Shown: one piece after another, positions 25,674-33,637 of the stretch
Position numbering within the stretch: position 1 is the first letter of the stretch
Layout of the letters: every line of letters starts with the position of its first letter
Assembly: GCF_018403325.1 (NCBI RefSeq)
Contig: NZ_BOSL01000005.1
Location: forward strand, 186,001-250,000
Source: Paenibacillus vini
GTDB lineage: Bacteria > Bacillota > Bacilli > Paenibacillales > Paenibacillaceae
DNA length: 64,000 nt
Reading direction: 5' to 3'
Made by a program: the position numbers and the translations under genes
Notes under the pieces: model-generated
The model's input: only the letters and a program-made list of their open reading frames with translations
Database searches by the model: none
Told to the model about the DNA's origin: nothing

Positions 25674-28121
25674 TTATTTCTTGCCGTTGCTTTGGGAGTC
25701 CACGGCATGCAGCTTGGCAATCAGCTTGTCGCCTTCGACATCCAGATTCGGAAGCAACCGGTCCAGCCATTTCGGAAGCCACCAGGCTTTGTCGCCAAAG
25801 ACCGACATTACGGCTGGAACGAGTGTCATGCGTATGATGAAAGCATCAATCAGGATACCGAATGCCAGGGCGAACCCGATCTGCTTGATCATAGCGTCAG
25901 GTGCGAAAATAAAGCCGGCAAACACGGAAACCATGATAATGCCTGCGGCCAGCACGACACGGCTGGCAAGCTCGTAGCCGTGAACAACGCTTTCGTTGCC
26001 ATGACGTCCGTGCACGTAGGCTTCGCGCATGGAGCTGACCAGGAATACTTGATAATCCATGGCCAGTCCGTACAGAATACCGGTGACCAGAATCGGCATA
26101 AAGCTGAGCAGCTGTCCCCCCGTGTCAAAGCCGAAGAGGGAGTGCAGCCATCCCCACTGGTAGACGGCCGTAGTCAGGCCGAAAGTGGCGAGGACGCTGA
26201 GGATAAAGCCGACCGTCGCTTTGATCGGAACGATGATCGAACGGAAAACGAGCAGCAGGATGATCAGCGACAGAATTACGATAATGCCGATATATACAGG
26301 AAATGCTTCGGAAAGCTTGGATGACATATCGATGTTAATGGCGGTAAAGCCGGTCACACCGAGCTTGACATCGCTTGCCGAGGCGAAGCTGGAATCGGGA
26401 TCGCGCAGATCATGAACCAGATCTCTCGTTTCCGTATCGGTTGGGCCGGTTTTCGGGATCAGGCTGATAATGGCGATATCCCCGGTCTCGTTGACTCCCA
26501 TTGGGGTCACAAGCGTGACATTATCATGCATTTGCAGTTCTTGAATCAGCTTGCCCAGACTTTCCATCGAAATTTTATCGGACTCATTTTTCGGCTCGGC
26601 TACCAGCAGCAAAGGTCCGTTAAAGCCTTCTCCGAATCCTTTGGAGATGACGTCGTAGCTTTGGCGTGCCGGGGTATCCAAGTTGGCCGAGGCCCCGGAC
26701 GGAATACCAAGCTCCATTTTCGTTACTGGAATCGCTGCTGTTCCAAGCACCAAGACCACCAGAACAATAATGATCCAGCGGTATTTCACCGTAGCGTTTG
26801 CCCAGCGGTGCGAGAACCCGTGACGGGCTTTGTTTCCGGCGGCCGCGCTCTTGTTGCGGGCTTTGGTTGTGCAGATCCGTTCGCCGACCAGTCCCAGTAG
26901 GGCAGGCAGCAAGGTTAGCGCCAACAGGACGGTAATCAGAACGCTGACAGCGGCAACCAGAGCCATGGTCGACAAGAAGCCGATGCCGATAACCAGCATG
27001 CCGCAAAGGGCGATAATGACGGTCAGTCCGGCGAAAAATACAGCGCTGCCGGCAGTACCAACCGCCCGGCTTGCCGCTTCGCGGGCGCTTAATTTCTCAT
27101 CGAGAATTAAACGGCGCTGCCGATTCACGATAAACAGCGAGTAGTCGATGCCGACCGCCAGGCCGATCATCACGGCAAGAATCGGAGTTATATCATTCAT
27201 CTGGATGACGCTGGAGAGGGCAAACGCGCCTCCCACGCTGATCGCAACGCCGAGGAGCGCGGTGATCAGCGGCAGCCCGGCGGCAACAATCGAACCGAGC
27301 GTAATAAACAGCACAACTGCGGCTACCGCCACGCCGATCGCTTCCGTGGATCCGATGGATGGCGTACTCTTCAGCGAATCGCTTGGAATGGCCGTGATGC
27401 CGGAGCCTGCTTGCTCAACTTCAGTAACGGCCTTGATGACGTTATCCGGTACTGAAGCAGGCAGCGACGTTTGCTGAACGGTAAACTGGAACTGGAACAG
27501 GGCGATGCTGCCATCTGCGGACAGCATGACGCCTGGAACAGGAACGCCATCCGCCATGAGCGGGCCGTAAGGAGCCGCTTGGCCTGCGGCCGCGGTTTGT
27601 CCGGCTGCAGCTGCTTGAGCCGCCGCGTCTGCTTGCCCTGCTGCGGCGGCTTGATCGGCAGCTGCGGCTGATGGGTCTGCCGCGTTTGATGGATCTGCCG
27701 CAGCCGTTGGGTCTAAAGCCGCGCCTTGAGCCGCCGCGTCTGCTTGGCCTGATGCGCCAGCTTGACCTGCGGCTGCGGCTTGAGCGGCAAGTTCCATAGG
27801 GTTAATGATGTAGTCCATGTTGTAGACATCATTGATAGCCTTCATGATCAAGGCTACCCGTTCCGGCGTATCCAGACGTTCTCCGTCCGGAGCGGTGAAA
27901 GCAACGCTCGCCTGTCCGCCGGCAGCGGCAGGAAGCTCCTCAGCCAACATATCCAGCACTTTTTGCGATTCCGTGCCTTCGATTTTCATTTCGGAGCTGG
28001 ATTGGATGCCATTGATGCCGAGCAGAGTGCCCACAACACCGAGAATGACGATCCAGGCCATGAGGAAATACCAAGGTTTGGAATAAGCCGATTTTCCTAA
28101 TCGGTAAAGAAATGTTGACAT
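25674..28121 (-). CDS. MMPL/RND-family transporter with Ala/Gln/Gly-rich loop
   Basis: 815 residues, AAAGGAG before the ATG. Two repeats of one membrane segment plus a large outer loop plus five segments, the RND/MMPL plan: segment 1 at residues about 17-37, a cluster with GLAVGIDYSLFIVNRQR, then the second half with GLAMDYQVFLVSSMREAY. The Asp-containing motifs carry protons. Members export lipids or drugs. The first outer loop contains, at residues 112-183, an unusual stretch of Ala, Gln, Gly and Asp made of A-A-A-G-Q units. The gene is behind a TetR gene (25-base gap), so expression probably responds to an exported or toxic compound. Confidence 0.93.
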   Translation of the reverse strand: MSTFLYRLGKSAYSKPWYFLMAWIVILGVVGTLLGINGIQSSSEMKIEGTESQKVLDMLAEELPAAAGGQASVAFTAPDGERLDTPERVALIMKAINDVYNMDYIINPMELAAQAAAAGQAGASGQADAAAQGAALDPTAAADPSNAADPSAAAADQAAAAGQADAAAQAAAAGQTAAAGQAAPYGPLMADGVPVPGVMLSADGSIALFQFQFTVQQTSLPASVPDNVIKAVTEVEQAGSGITAIPSDSLKSTPSIGSTEAIGVAVAAVVLFITLGSIVAAGLPLITALLGVAISVGGAFALSSVIQMNDITPILAVMIGLAVGIDYSLFIVNRQRRLILDEKLSAREAASRAVGTAGSAVFFAGLTVIIALCGMLVIGIGFLSTMALVAAVSVLITVLLALTLLPALLGLVGERICTTKARNKSAAAGNKARHGFSHRWANATVKYRWIIIVLVVLVLGTAAIPVTKMELGIPSGASANLDTPARQSYDVISKGFGEGFNGPLLLVAEPKNESDKISMESLGKLIQELQMHDNVTLVTPMGVNETGDIAIISLIPKTGPTDTETRDLVHDLRDPDSSFASASDVKLGVTGFTAINIDMSSKLSEAFPVYIGIIVILSLIILLLVFRSIIVPIKATVGFILSVLATFGLTTAVYQWGWLHSLFGFDTGGQLLSFMPILVTGILYGLAMDYQVFLVSSMREAYVHGRHGNESVVHGYELASRVVLAAGIIMVSVFAGFIFAPDAMIKQIGFALAFGILIDAFIIRMTLVPAVMSVFGDKAWWLPKWLDRLLPNLDVEGDKLIAKLHAVDSQSNGKK

Positions 28122-28146
28122 ATGATTTCTCCTTTATCTCTCTGGG

Positions 28147-28767
28147 TTAGAAGCCGTTGCGTAAATAAGCAAACATGGAATTCAAATACTGATCGAACGA
28201 TATCGCATCCGGGCGAACATCTTGTGATTCGCCCGGCAGAAGGACGTTCAATCGCCCGTCCAGAATAGGCACGAACGCTCCGTAGACGGCACCGGCAAGA
28301 AGATGGGTATACCCGTCGGCATAACGACCTTGGGAGAACTGTTCAAGCACTTCCTGGGCAGCGGTCTGCAGGCGTCGCAATACGTTGAGGATATAAGGCT
28401 CCAACGTCGGATACTGATTCGCTAACGATACAAACTGTCTCAGTTTGAACAGAAACTCGGAAGTAAACTGCAGCTTCAGCAAGCTATACAGCGCATCGAG
28501 CGGGGTCGCATCCGGAGGCAAGCCCGCAAACTGTAACTTCGCATCTTCATTGGAGGAACTGCCTATAAAATAGGCCGCTACCGCTTCCTCTTTACACGAA
28601 AAGTAATTGGCAAAGGTTCTGCGGGAGTAGCCGGCCTGCCGGACGACGTCTTCGACGATGAATCCGTCCATGCCTCGTTCAAGCGCAAGCCTAAAGGAGG
28701 CCTCAGCCAAAGCATAGGCGGTGGCTTCCTTTTTTTTGTCGCGCAAATTGGTTGGCTTGGGGTCCAA
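28147..28767 (-). CDS. TetR-family regulator of the MMPL operon
   Basis: 206 residues from TTG 28767; AAGGAGG is 11 bases upstream. The ATG closer to the site is in another frame that ends after 23 codons. The N-terminal helix-turn-helix reads GFIVEDVVRQAGYSRRTFANYFSCKEEAVAAYF, the usual TetR form. The remainder is the ligand/dimer domain. First gene of the operon with the MMPL transporter; it likely represses its own promoter through the palindromes found 70-100 bases upstream. Confidence 0.92.
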   Translation of the reverse strand: MDPKPTNLRDKKKEATAYALAEASFRLALERGMDGFIVEDVVRQAGYSRRTFANYFSCKEEAVAAYFIGSSSNEDAKLQFAGLPPDATPLDALYSLLKLQFTSEFLFKLRQFVSLANQYPTLEPYILNVLRRLQTAAQEVLEQFSQGRYADGYTHLLAGAVYGAFVPILDGRLNVLLPGESQDVRPDAISFDQYLNSMFAYLRNGF

Positions 28768-28834
28768 GATCCATGCGCCCTCCTTTCTTGAATTCGATAT
28801 ATTAAACCTGAACTTTATTTAATATAATATATTA

Positions 28835-28866
28835 TTGCCCAATGGGCAACATTGCACAATGGGAAA
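28835..28866. promoter_or_regulatory. Tandem palindromic operator, probably for the TetR regulator
   Basis: TTGCCCAATGGGCAA (28835-28849) is a perfect palindrome around one central base. TTGCACAATGGGAAA (28852-28866) repeats it imperfectly 17 bases further on. They sit between the divergent TetR and methyltransferase genes, next to an AT-rich minus-strand promoter candidate (TATATT). Confidence 0.55.
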
Positions 28867-28920
28867 CCAAACATTTTAAAATGGGAATTCTTAATCTTAC
28901 ACAAACCATATTATTCTAGA

Positions 28921-28952
28921 TATAATGTTAGGAGGTGCGCTACCGCATCTCC
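28921..28952 (+). promoter_or_regulatory. Promoter -10 box and 5' hairpin of the methyltransferase leader
   Basis: TATAAT at 28921-28926 is a consensus -10; the -35 side is weak. Five bases later GGAGGTGCG pairs with CGCATCTCC over a CTAC loop (28931-28952), which would put a stable hairpin at the very 5' end of the RNA. Confidence 0.5.
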
Positions 28953-28979
28953 CGGATTCTTCTATAGGAGTTGTTATCG

Positions 28980-29009
28980 ATGATCATCAAATTCATTCGT
29001 TTACGTTAA
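28980..29009 (+). CDS. Nine-residue leader peptide ending Arg-Leu-Arg
   Basis: AGGAG at 28966-28970 lies nine bases before ATG 28980. The ORF encodes MIIKFIRLR and then TAA. R-L-R is the plus-X-plus type motif at which ribosomes holding a macrolide stall in known erm leader peptides such as ErmDL. It lies upstream of an rRNA methyltransferase and its stop codon is five bases before the 5' arm of an intrinsic terminator, so a stalled ribosome would cover that arm. The function is inferred; start site and position are visible. Confidence 0.6.
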   Translation: MIIKFIRLR

Positions 29010-29013
29010 TGAT

Positions 29014-29081
29014 AGGTACAGTATTGTAAGCTCGGCATTTTTTGAACAAGGATGCTTGGGTTTATTTAACTGTGCCTTTTT
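29014..29081 (+). terminator. Attenuator-type terminator ahead of the methyltransferase gene
   Basis: AGGTACAGT at 29014-29022 pairs with ACTGTGCCT at 29069-29077 (one G-U pair), followed by a T-run to 29081. The 46-base loop contains a GCAT/ATGC stem. It stands inside the transcript, 34 bases before the coding region, as expected for transcription attenuation. Confidence 0.6.
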
Positions 29082-29114
29082 CATTAACTAATACGAATGA
29101 ATGAGGTGTTCTTT

Positions 29115-30020
29115 GTGTTGTCCAAAAAAGGGAAGTTTACCACCGCACGTCTTCTTTCAGAATATGAACATATTTTTATTTGCCCTATCTGTTTACATTC
29201 CATGCAGGTTGTAGATTTAAAGAGTTTAATTTGTTCCAACCGTCATTGCTTTGATCTGTCAAAGAAGGGATATGTAAACTTAACAACCCACGCTTTAAAG
29301 ACTAAATATGATAAAAAACTGTTCGAAGCCCGAAAGACAATTAGTGACAAAGGCTTTTTTGAGCCTCTGATGGCCCGAATCTGCGATAACATCCTAAGAG
29401 AGTTGAAACCATCACATCAAACGATAAAAATACTGGATGCCGGATGCGGCGAGGGCTCGCATTTATCCGATATTCAACACAAGATAATGGCTCAATCCGA
29501 ATGTAATCTGTTAGGGATAGGCATGGATATTTCTAAAGAAGGCATCCATATGGCCTCGAATTTGCCTTCCAAAACCATCTGGTGCGTTGCCGATCTAGCA
29601 AAGCCGACGTTTGCGGATAAACAATTCAACTTTATTCTGAATATTTTATCGCCATCTAACTATTCCGGTTTCCAGAGAATCCTTCAGGATCAGGGAATGG
29701 TAATAAAGGTGATTCCCGAAGCCCGCTACCTCCAAGAGTTGAGAGGGATATTCTATAAAAGCACGGATAGGGATATCTACTCCAATCAAAAAACGATGGA
29801 GCTGTTCAAACATCATTTTGATCTGGTTGATATTCAGCGTGTTCAGTATGGTGTGAGTATGGACCGTGAAGATATTAAACAATTGGTTCATATGACTCCA
29901 TTGTCTTGGGGGGCGACGGAAGAGTTAAAAGAGCAAGCATGGAGTCGGATTAAGGGAGAGATCACTTTTGATTTTTCTATCTTGCTTGGCTCTCGATCGC
30001 AAGAAGCAAACCGCCGATAA
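29115..30020 (+). CDS. 23S rRNA (guanine-N1)-methyltransferase, RlmA/TlrB type
   Basis: 301 residues from GTG 29115, with GAGGTG six bases upstream; ATG 29097 would precede that site. An N-terminal zinc finger (CPICLHSMQ, CSNRHCFDLSKKGYVNLT) is diagnostic of RlmA proteins. The SAM-binding domain follows with ILDAGCGEGSHL and later VADLAKPTFADKQFNFILN. The family methylates G745 or G748 in 23S rRNA hairpin 35 at the exit tunnel; the G748 enzymes (RlmAII, TlrB) affect macrolide and ketolide response. Which guanine is modified cannot be read here. The upstream leader peptide and terminator point to drug-dependent expression. Confidence 0.88.
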   Translation: MLSKKGKFTTARLLSEYEHIFICPICLHSMQVVDLKSLICSNRHCFDLSKKGYVNLTTHALKTKYDKKLFEARKTISDKGFFEPLMARICDNILRELKPSHQTIKILDAGCGEGSHLSDIQHKIMAQSECNLLGIGMDISKEGIHMASNLPSKTIWCVADLAKPTFADKQFNFILNILSPSNYSGFQRILQDQGMVIKVIPEARYLQELRGIFYKSTDRDIYSNQKTMELFKHHFDLVDIQRVQYGVSMDREDIKQLVHMTPLSWGATEELKEQAWSRIKGEITFDFSILLGSRSQEANRR

Positions 30021-30070
30021 ATCTGGTAGTATGGATTTTATGACAGACATGTTTGAAGGGGGAAATGAAT

Positions 30071-30649
30071 ATGGCGAAGAGTTCCAACGGCAGTGAAAAA
30101 GTGTTGTCTTCTGAACAACATGATGGACTGCTTCAAACATTGAAGACACGGTTTGATAAAAATATGGACCGCCATCAAGAACTTGAATGGGCTGGTGTAC
30201 AAGCCAAGCTCGAAGCTCAACCGGAAAAGTTATGGTCCCTTCATGAAATGGAGCGAACCGGCGGCGAGCCGGATGTCGTTGATCATGACAAGCAGACGGG
30301 CGAGTACGTTTTTTGCGATTGTTCGGCGGAAAGCCCCAAGGGTCGCAGAAGTGTGTGTTACGATCGTGAAGCGCTGGAATCGCGGAAAGAGCATAAACCG
30401 CAAAATAACGCGATAGATATGGCGGCTGCGATGGGTATCGAGCTTTTATCCGAAGAACAATACCGGGAGCTGCAGAAGCTTGGAAACTTTGATTTGAAAA
30501 GCTCGAGCTGGGTGAAGACACCCGATAATATTAGAAAACTTGGCGGCGCCATCTTTTGTGATCGTCGCTATGATACGGTCTTTGTGTACCACAATGGAGC
30601 AGAATCTTATTATGCTGCCAGAGGGTTTCGCGGATTGATAAGGGTCTAG
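30071..30649 (+). CDS. DUF4256 protein
   Basis: 192 residues; ATG 30071 follows AAGGGGGA by seven bases. Characteristic stretches are the N-terminal HQELEWAGVQAKLEAQPEKLWSL split over two helices, EYVFCDCSAESPKGRRSVCYD and the C-terminal GGAIFCDRRYDTVFVYHNGAESYYAARGFRG. The three cysteines and the aromatic end are conserved in this family, whose function is unknown. It is 50 bases behind the methyltransferase and may be in its transcript. Confidence 0.85.
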   Translation: MAKSSNGSEKVLSSEQHDGLLQTLKTRFDKNMDRHQELEWAGVQAKLEAQPEKLWSLHEMERTGGEPDVVDHDKQTGEYVFCDCSAESPKGRRSVCYDREALESRKEHKPQNNAIDMAAAMGIELLSEEQYRELQKLGNFDLKSSSWVKTPDNIRKLGGAIFCDRRYDTVFVYHNGAESYYAARGFRGLIRV

Positions 30650-30743
30650 ATCCTGGCGGAGGCCGATGGGAGCTTGCTTTTTTAATGACAAAATATGATC
30701 GATAGGAACCGCCAATTTACTCGTAGGAGATGTCTGACGAACC

Positions 30744-31907
30744 ATGATGAAGAAAGAAGTCGCACATATACGGAAGCAATTTAAGCTGGATCACGATTTA
30801 ATGAATATTTTCGACATTCTCAACGTGTATATTATGAAGGACAGCAACGAGATCTATCATTGGGAACGCCTGCCGTTTGGCCTGGTTGATAGGGAGAAGC
30901 AGGAATTGCATATGGGCAATTTCAAGAAGCTGCTGACCGGGGAATTGGATCAAAAGCTGTTTGAATTGAAGTTCCAAGAGGAGGCAGAGGATCCGACACG
31001 AGTGCTGCTTCATCAAGGCTTGGTTACGGGGGATCCGGACGAATGGCAGGATCTGATGCTGCATTTGGTGGATAAAATGCTGGCTGACACCCGCTATGAA
31101 AAGGATACGGTAATCACTTTCGTTCGCGGACAGTACTATCGTCCGACCAAGGCCCGAAATGAAGAAGCCGAGGAAACCGGTAAGGACGAGATGTTTGCGC
31201 ATCCGTTTATTTTATGCAGCGTGAATTCCACGGAGCAGCAACGTAAAACTCTCCTGTTTGACTATGTGGAGAGGGAGTTTAAGTACAATGTCATGGTAGA
31301 TCCGATCATCAAGTTAAGCTCGCCGGAGCAGGGGTTCTTTTACCCTAGCGTGACTGACAACAGTTCCGATGTGAATCGTATTCTGTATTGTACGGGGAGA
31401 GCGAATGATCCGGATCTGCATTTCATCGAGCAGGTTCTGAACGCCGAAAAGTCCATAACTGCGCAGGAAGAGAGAGTCTACTTCGAAGATATCGTGAAGG
31501 AAGTGGCAGGCGAGGAACTGGATGCGGCTACTCTCTCCAATGTGTATGAGGAAATCTACCAGGTGATCGAAACCCACGAGGAGGAAGAACCGCCGACGTT
31601 GGATTATAAAGATGTGGAACGCGTGCTGTCGGTAAGCGGAGTAGAGAACGTGACATCGGAAAAAGTGGAACGGGCGTTTCACAATATCATCGACGATAGA
31701 TACTATGAAATGAAGGCTAGCAGCGTTATGCCGAAATTCACTTCGAAATCGATCAAGATCGATACGAAGGTGGCCACGATTTCGATCAGCCCGCAAGATT
31801 TAAAGTATGTAAAGCAAGTGAACTTTCAAGGCAGACGATGCCTTATGATTGAAGTCGACGAAGATGTAATGGTCGAAGGATTTACGCTCAGCACAGAGAC
31901 TTTATAG
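30744..31907 (+). CDS. DUF4317 protein
   Basis: 387 residues, cytosolic, acidic. The N-terminus MMKKEVAHIRKQFKLDHDLM and the motif IFDILNVYIMKDSNEIYHWER identify the Firmicute DUF4317 family of unknown function; the middle has FVRGQYYRPTK and ILCSVNSTEQQRKTLLFDYVER. AGGAGAT precedes the ATG. It has its own strong terminator. No neighbour gives a clear hint of its role. Confidence 0.85.
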   Translation: MMKKEVAHIRKQFKLDHDLMNIFDILNVYIMKDSNEIYHWERLPFGLVDREKQELHMGNFKKLLTGELDQKLFELKFQEEAEDPTRVLLHQGLVTGDPDEWQDLMLHLVDKMLADTRYEKDTVITFVRGQYYRPTKARNEEAEETGKDEMFAHPFILCSVNSTEQQRKTLLFDYVEREFKYNVMVDPIIKLSSPEQGFFYPSVTDNSSDVNRILYCTGRANDPDLHFIEQVLNAEKSITAQEERVYFEDIVKEVAGEELDAATLSNVYEEIYQVIETHEEEEPPTLDYKDVERVLSVSGVENVTSEKVERAFHNIIDDRYYEMKASSVMPKFTSKSIKIDTKVATISISPQDLKYVKQVNFQGRRCLMIEVDEDVMVEGFTLSTETL

Positions 31908-31922
31908 TAAATAGCAATTAGG

Positions 31923-31959
31923 GAAGCGCCTGATTTCAGAATCGGGCGTTTCTTTTTTT
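31923..31959 (+). terminator. Intrinsic terminator of the DUF4317 gene
   Basis: GAAGCGCCTGATT and AATCGGGCGTTTC form a 13-bp stem (two G-U pairs) with a four-base loop, followed by seven T. Confidence 0.92.
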
Positions 31960-32033
31960 GAGTTGCCCGTATACCATCTTAAGGTTATGCTACTTTATAT
32001 AGGTATATTTTACTAAAAAGGAGTCGATGATCT

Positions 32034-32687
32034 ATGAGAAAAATATGGGTTTCTGGTTCTCTAGCTCTATTATTAATATTCTCTAGTATGTCTGTTATCT
32101 CTGCGCATCCAGGCAGGACGGATTCCAAAGGTGGGCATACCTGCAAGACAAACTGCACCAAATGGGGATTGGAATATGGAGAATACCATTATCACAACGG
32201 CAAGGGCTCATCATCTAAGGATTCCTCATCCAAGAGTTCATCTTCCTCCAGTTCGAGCACTAAATCTTCTACTACACCTAAGAGCTCCACCTCTAAAAAA
32301 AGCTCCACCCCAAAACCATCAACGCCTGCTTATAAGGAGTCCGGGCTTGAGGTTTACGTAAATGGCGAGAAGCTCAGCTTCAGCAGCCAACCTGTAATTT
32401 ATCAAAATACCAATCTTGTTCCTTTGCGCGAAATTGCTGAGGGTCTGGGTGCTACGACTACTTTTGATAAGGAAAGCGGCACGATTGAAGTAACAAAAGG
32501 GGACCGTAAAGTCACACTTACGATTGGAAGCAAAAAGGTGTTCTATAATGGTACTTCCGAGACAGCAAGCGCAGCTCCTAAGGCGATTAATGGGACTACA
32601 TATGTTCCTGCCCAAGTTTTCGCCAGAGGATTAGGAGCAAGCATCGAATATAAATCCAGCAGTAACACGCTTGAAATTTCAATTTAA
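32034..32687 (+). CDS. Secreted YHYH-domain protein with copper-amine-oxidase N-terminal-like domain
   Basis: 217 residues. Signal peptide to about ISAHPG. The YHYH module reads HPGRTDSKGGHTC ... EYGEYHYHNG, with His and Cys residues likely to bind metal. A Ser/Lys/Thr-rich linker of about 50 residues follows. The C-terminal 110 residues are the Cu_amine_oxidN1-type domain common in Paenibacillus (LEVYVNGEKLSF, NLVPLREIAEGLGA, TYVPAQVFARGLGA), probably a cell-wall or carbohydrate-contacting module rather than an oxidase. AAAAGGAG precedes the ATG. The Mrr-like gene begins 27 bases later and may be co-transcribed. Confidence 0.87.
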   Translation: MRKIWVSGSLALLLIFSSMSVISAHPGRTDSKGGHTCKTNCTKWGLEYGEYHYHNGKGSSSKDSSSKSSSSSSSSTKSSTTPKSSTSKKSSTPKPSTPAYKESGLEVYVNGEKLSFSSQPVIYQNTNLVPLREIAEGLGATTTFDKESGTIEVTKGDRKVTLTIGSKKVFYNGTSETASAAPKAINGTTYVPAQVFARGLGASIEYKSSSNTLEISI

Positions 32688-32714
32688 TTAGATTGGGAGG
32701 ATAGATTAACATCA

Positions 32715-33563
32715 ATGGCCAGAACTTACTATGCGGAAGGCAGACAACTCGCTTATGTCCTAAGAGGCATATTTATTATTGGGGGACTGACGGTTTACTT
32801 TAGCATCCCAGGACTACACTGGGGGTTCTTCTTCGGAATTCTACTTGTTTCCGTTTTGGTAGCGGAAATCCTAGGGGGAATGTGGACTCGGAAGAGACGA
32901 AACAAGAAAAATCAGAGAAATAAATCGACGAAACTGCAATCTGGTAGTAAAGGTACAATAAGACGGTCAAGTAAGAGTTGTAGAAGTGATGAGACTATAT
33001 TAACCAGCCGATTAGAAGATTTATCCGGGGCGGAATTCGAGAGGTTATTAGCTCTTTACTTCCGCGACCAGGGGTACACTGTGAAAGAAGTAGGTGTAGG
33101 GGGAAATGACGGTGGTGTAGATCTTGTTATTGTCGATAAACGTGGCGAAAAGACTGCGGTGCAGGCTAAGTGCTACGCTGATCATAATCATATTTCCGTG
33201 ACGACTGTGCGCGAACTGGTTGCGGCTAAACGAAATCATGACTGCATTCTTTCACTGCTTATAACCACATCAGATCTCACCCTCCAAGCCAAAAAGGAAG
33301 CTGAACAGTTCAAAGTCGACTACTGGCATGGTTCGCTTGTTGAGCAAAAGCTAAGAACTTGGGGGAAATGGCAGCCAAGTAATAAACGTCAAAATAAAGG
33401 CCAGACAAAAACGAATCTCGCGAAAACTCAAAAGAACGTTGCTGCATCAAGTACTCTGACTTGTAAATGTGGTGCCCCAATGGTACGAAGAAAGAGCAAA
33501 CAAGGCGTTGAATTTATGGGGTGTAGTAATTTTCCAAGTTGTCGAAATACTAAAACTTTATAG
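32715..33563 (+). CDS. Membrane-anchored Mrr-like restriction endonuclease fold with topoisomerase-type zinc finger
   Basis: 282 residues. Two N-terminal membrane segments (LAYVLRGIFIIGGLTVYF and WGFFFGILLVSVLVAEILGG) place the rest in the cytosol. A basic stretch is followed by the PD-(D/E)XK nuclease core: GAEFERLLALYFRDQGY, GGNDGGVDLVIVDKRGEKTAVQAKCY (catalytic Asp and Q-A-K) and HGSLVEQKLRTWG. The end has a four-Cys zinc finger as in topoisomerase I (CKCGAPMVRRKS, GCSNFPSCRNT). Similar proteins cleave modified or foreign DNA. The membrane anchor suggests action on incoming DNA, which is inference. Confidence 0.87.
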   Translation: MARTYYAEGRQLAYVLRGIFIIGGLTVYFSIPGLHWGFFFGILLVSVLVAEILGGMWTRKRRNKKNQRNKSTKLQSGSKGTIRRSSKSCRSDETILTSRLEDLSGAEFERLLALYFRDQGYTVKEVGVGGNDGGVDLVIVDKRGEKTAVQAKCYADHNHISVTTVRELVAAKRNHDCILSLLITTSDLTLQAKKEAEQFKVDYWHGSLVEQKLRTWGKWQPSNKRQNKGQTKTNLAKTQKNVAASSTLTCKCGAPMVRRKSKQGVEFMGCSNFPSCRNTKTL

Positions 33564-33637
33564 ATTCGAGGAGAGCACTTCAGTCCATACTCGTAGTAGT
33601 ATTAATATTGTAAAAAGACACAGAAACGGGTGAGGAC

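Noticed and set aside
28935-28967. Ten-codon GTG ORF upstream of the R-L-R leader
   Set aside because: Its start lies inside the GGAGGTG itself and the region forms a stable 5' hairpin, so it has no usable ribosome binding site.
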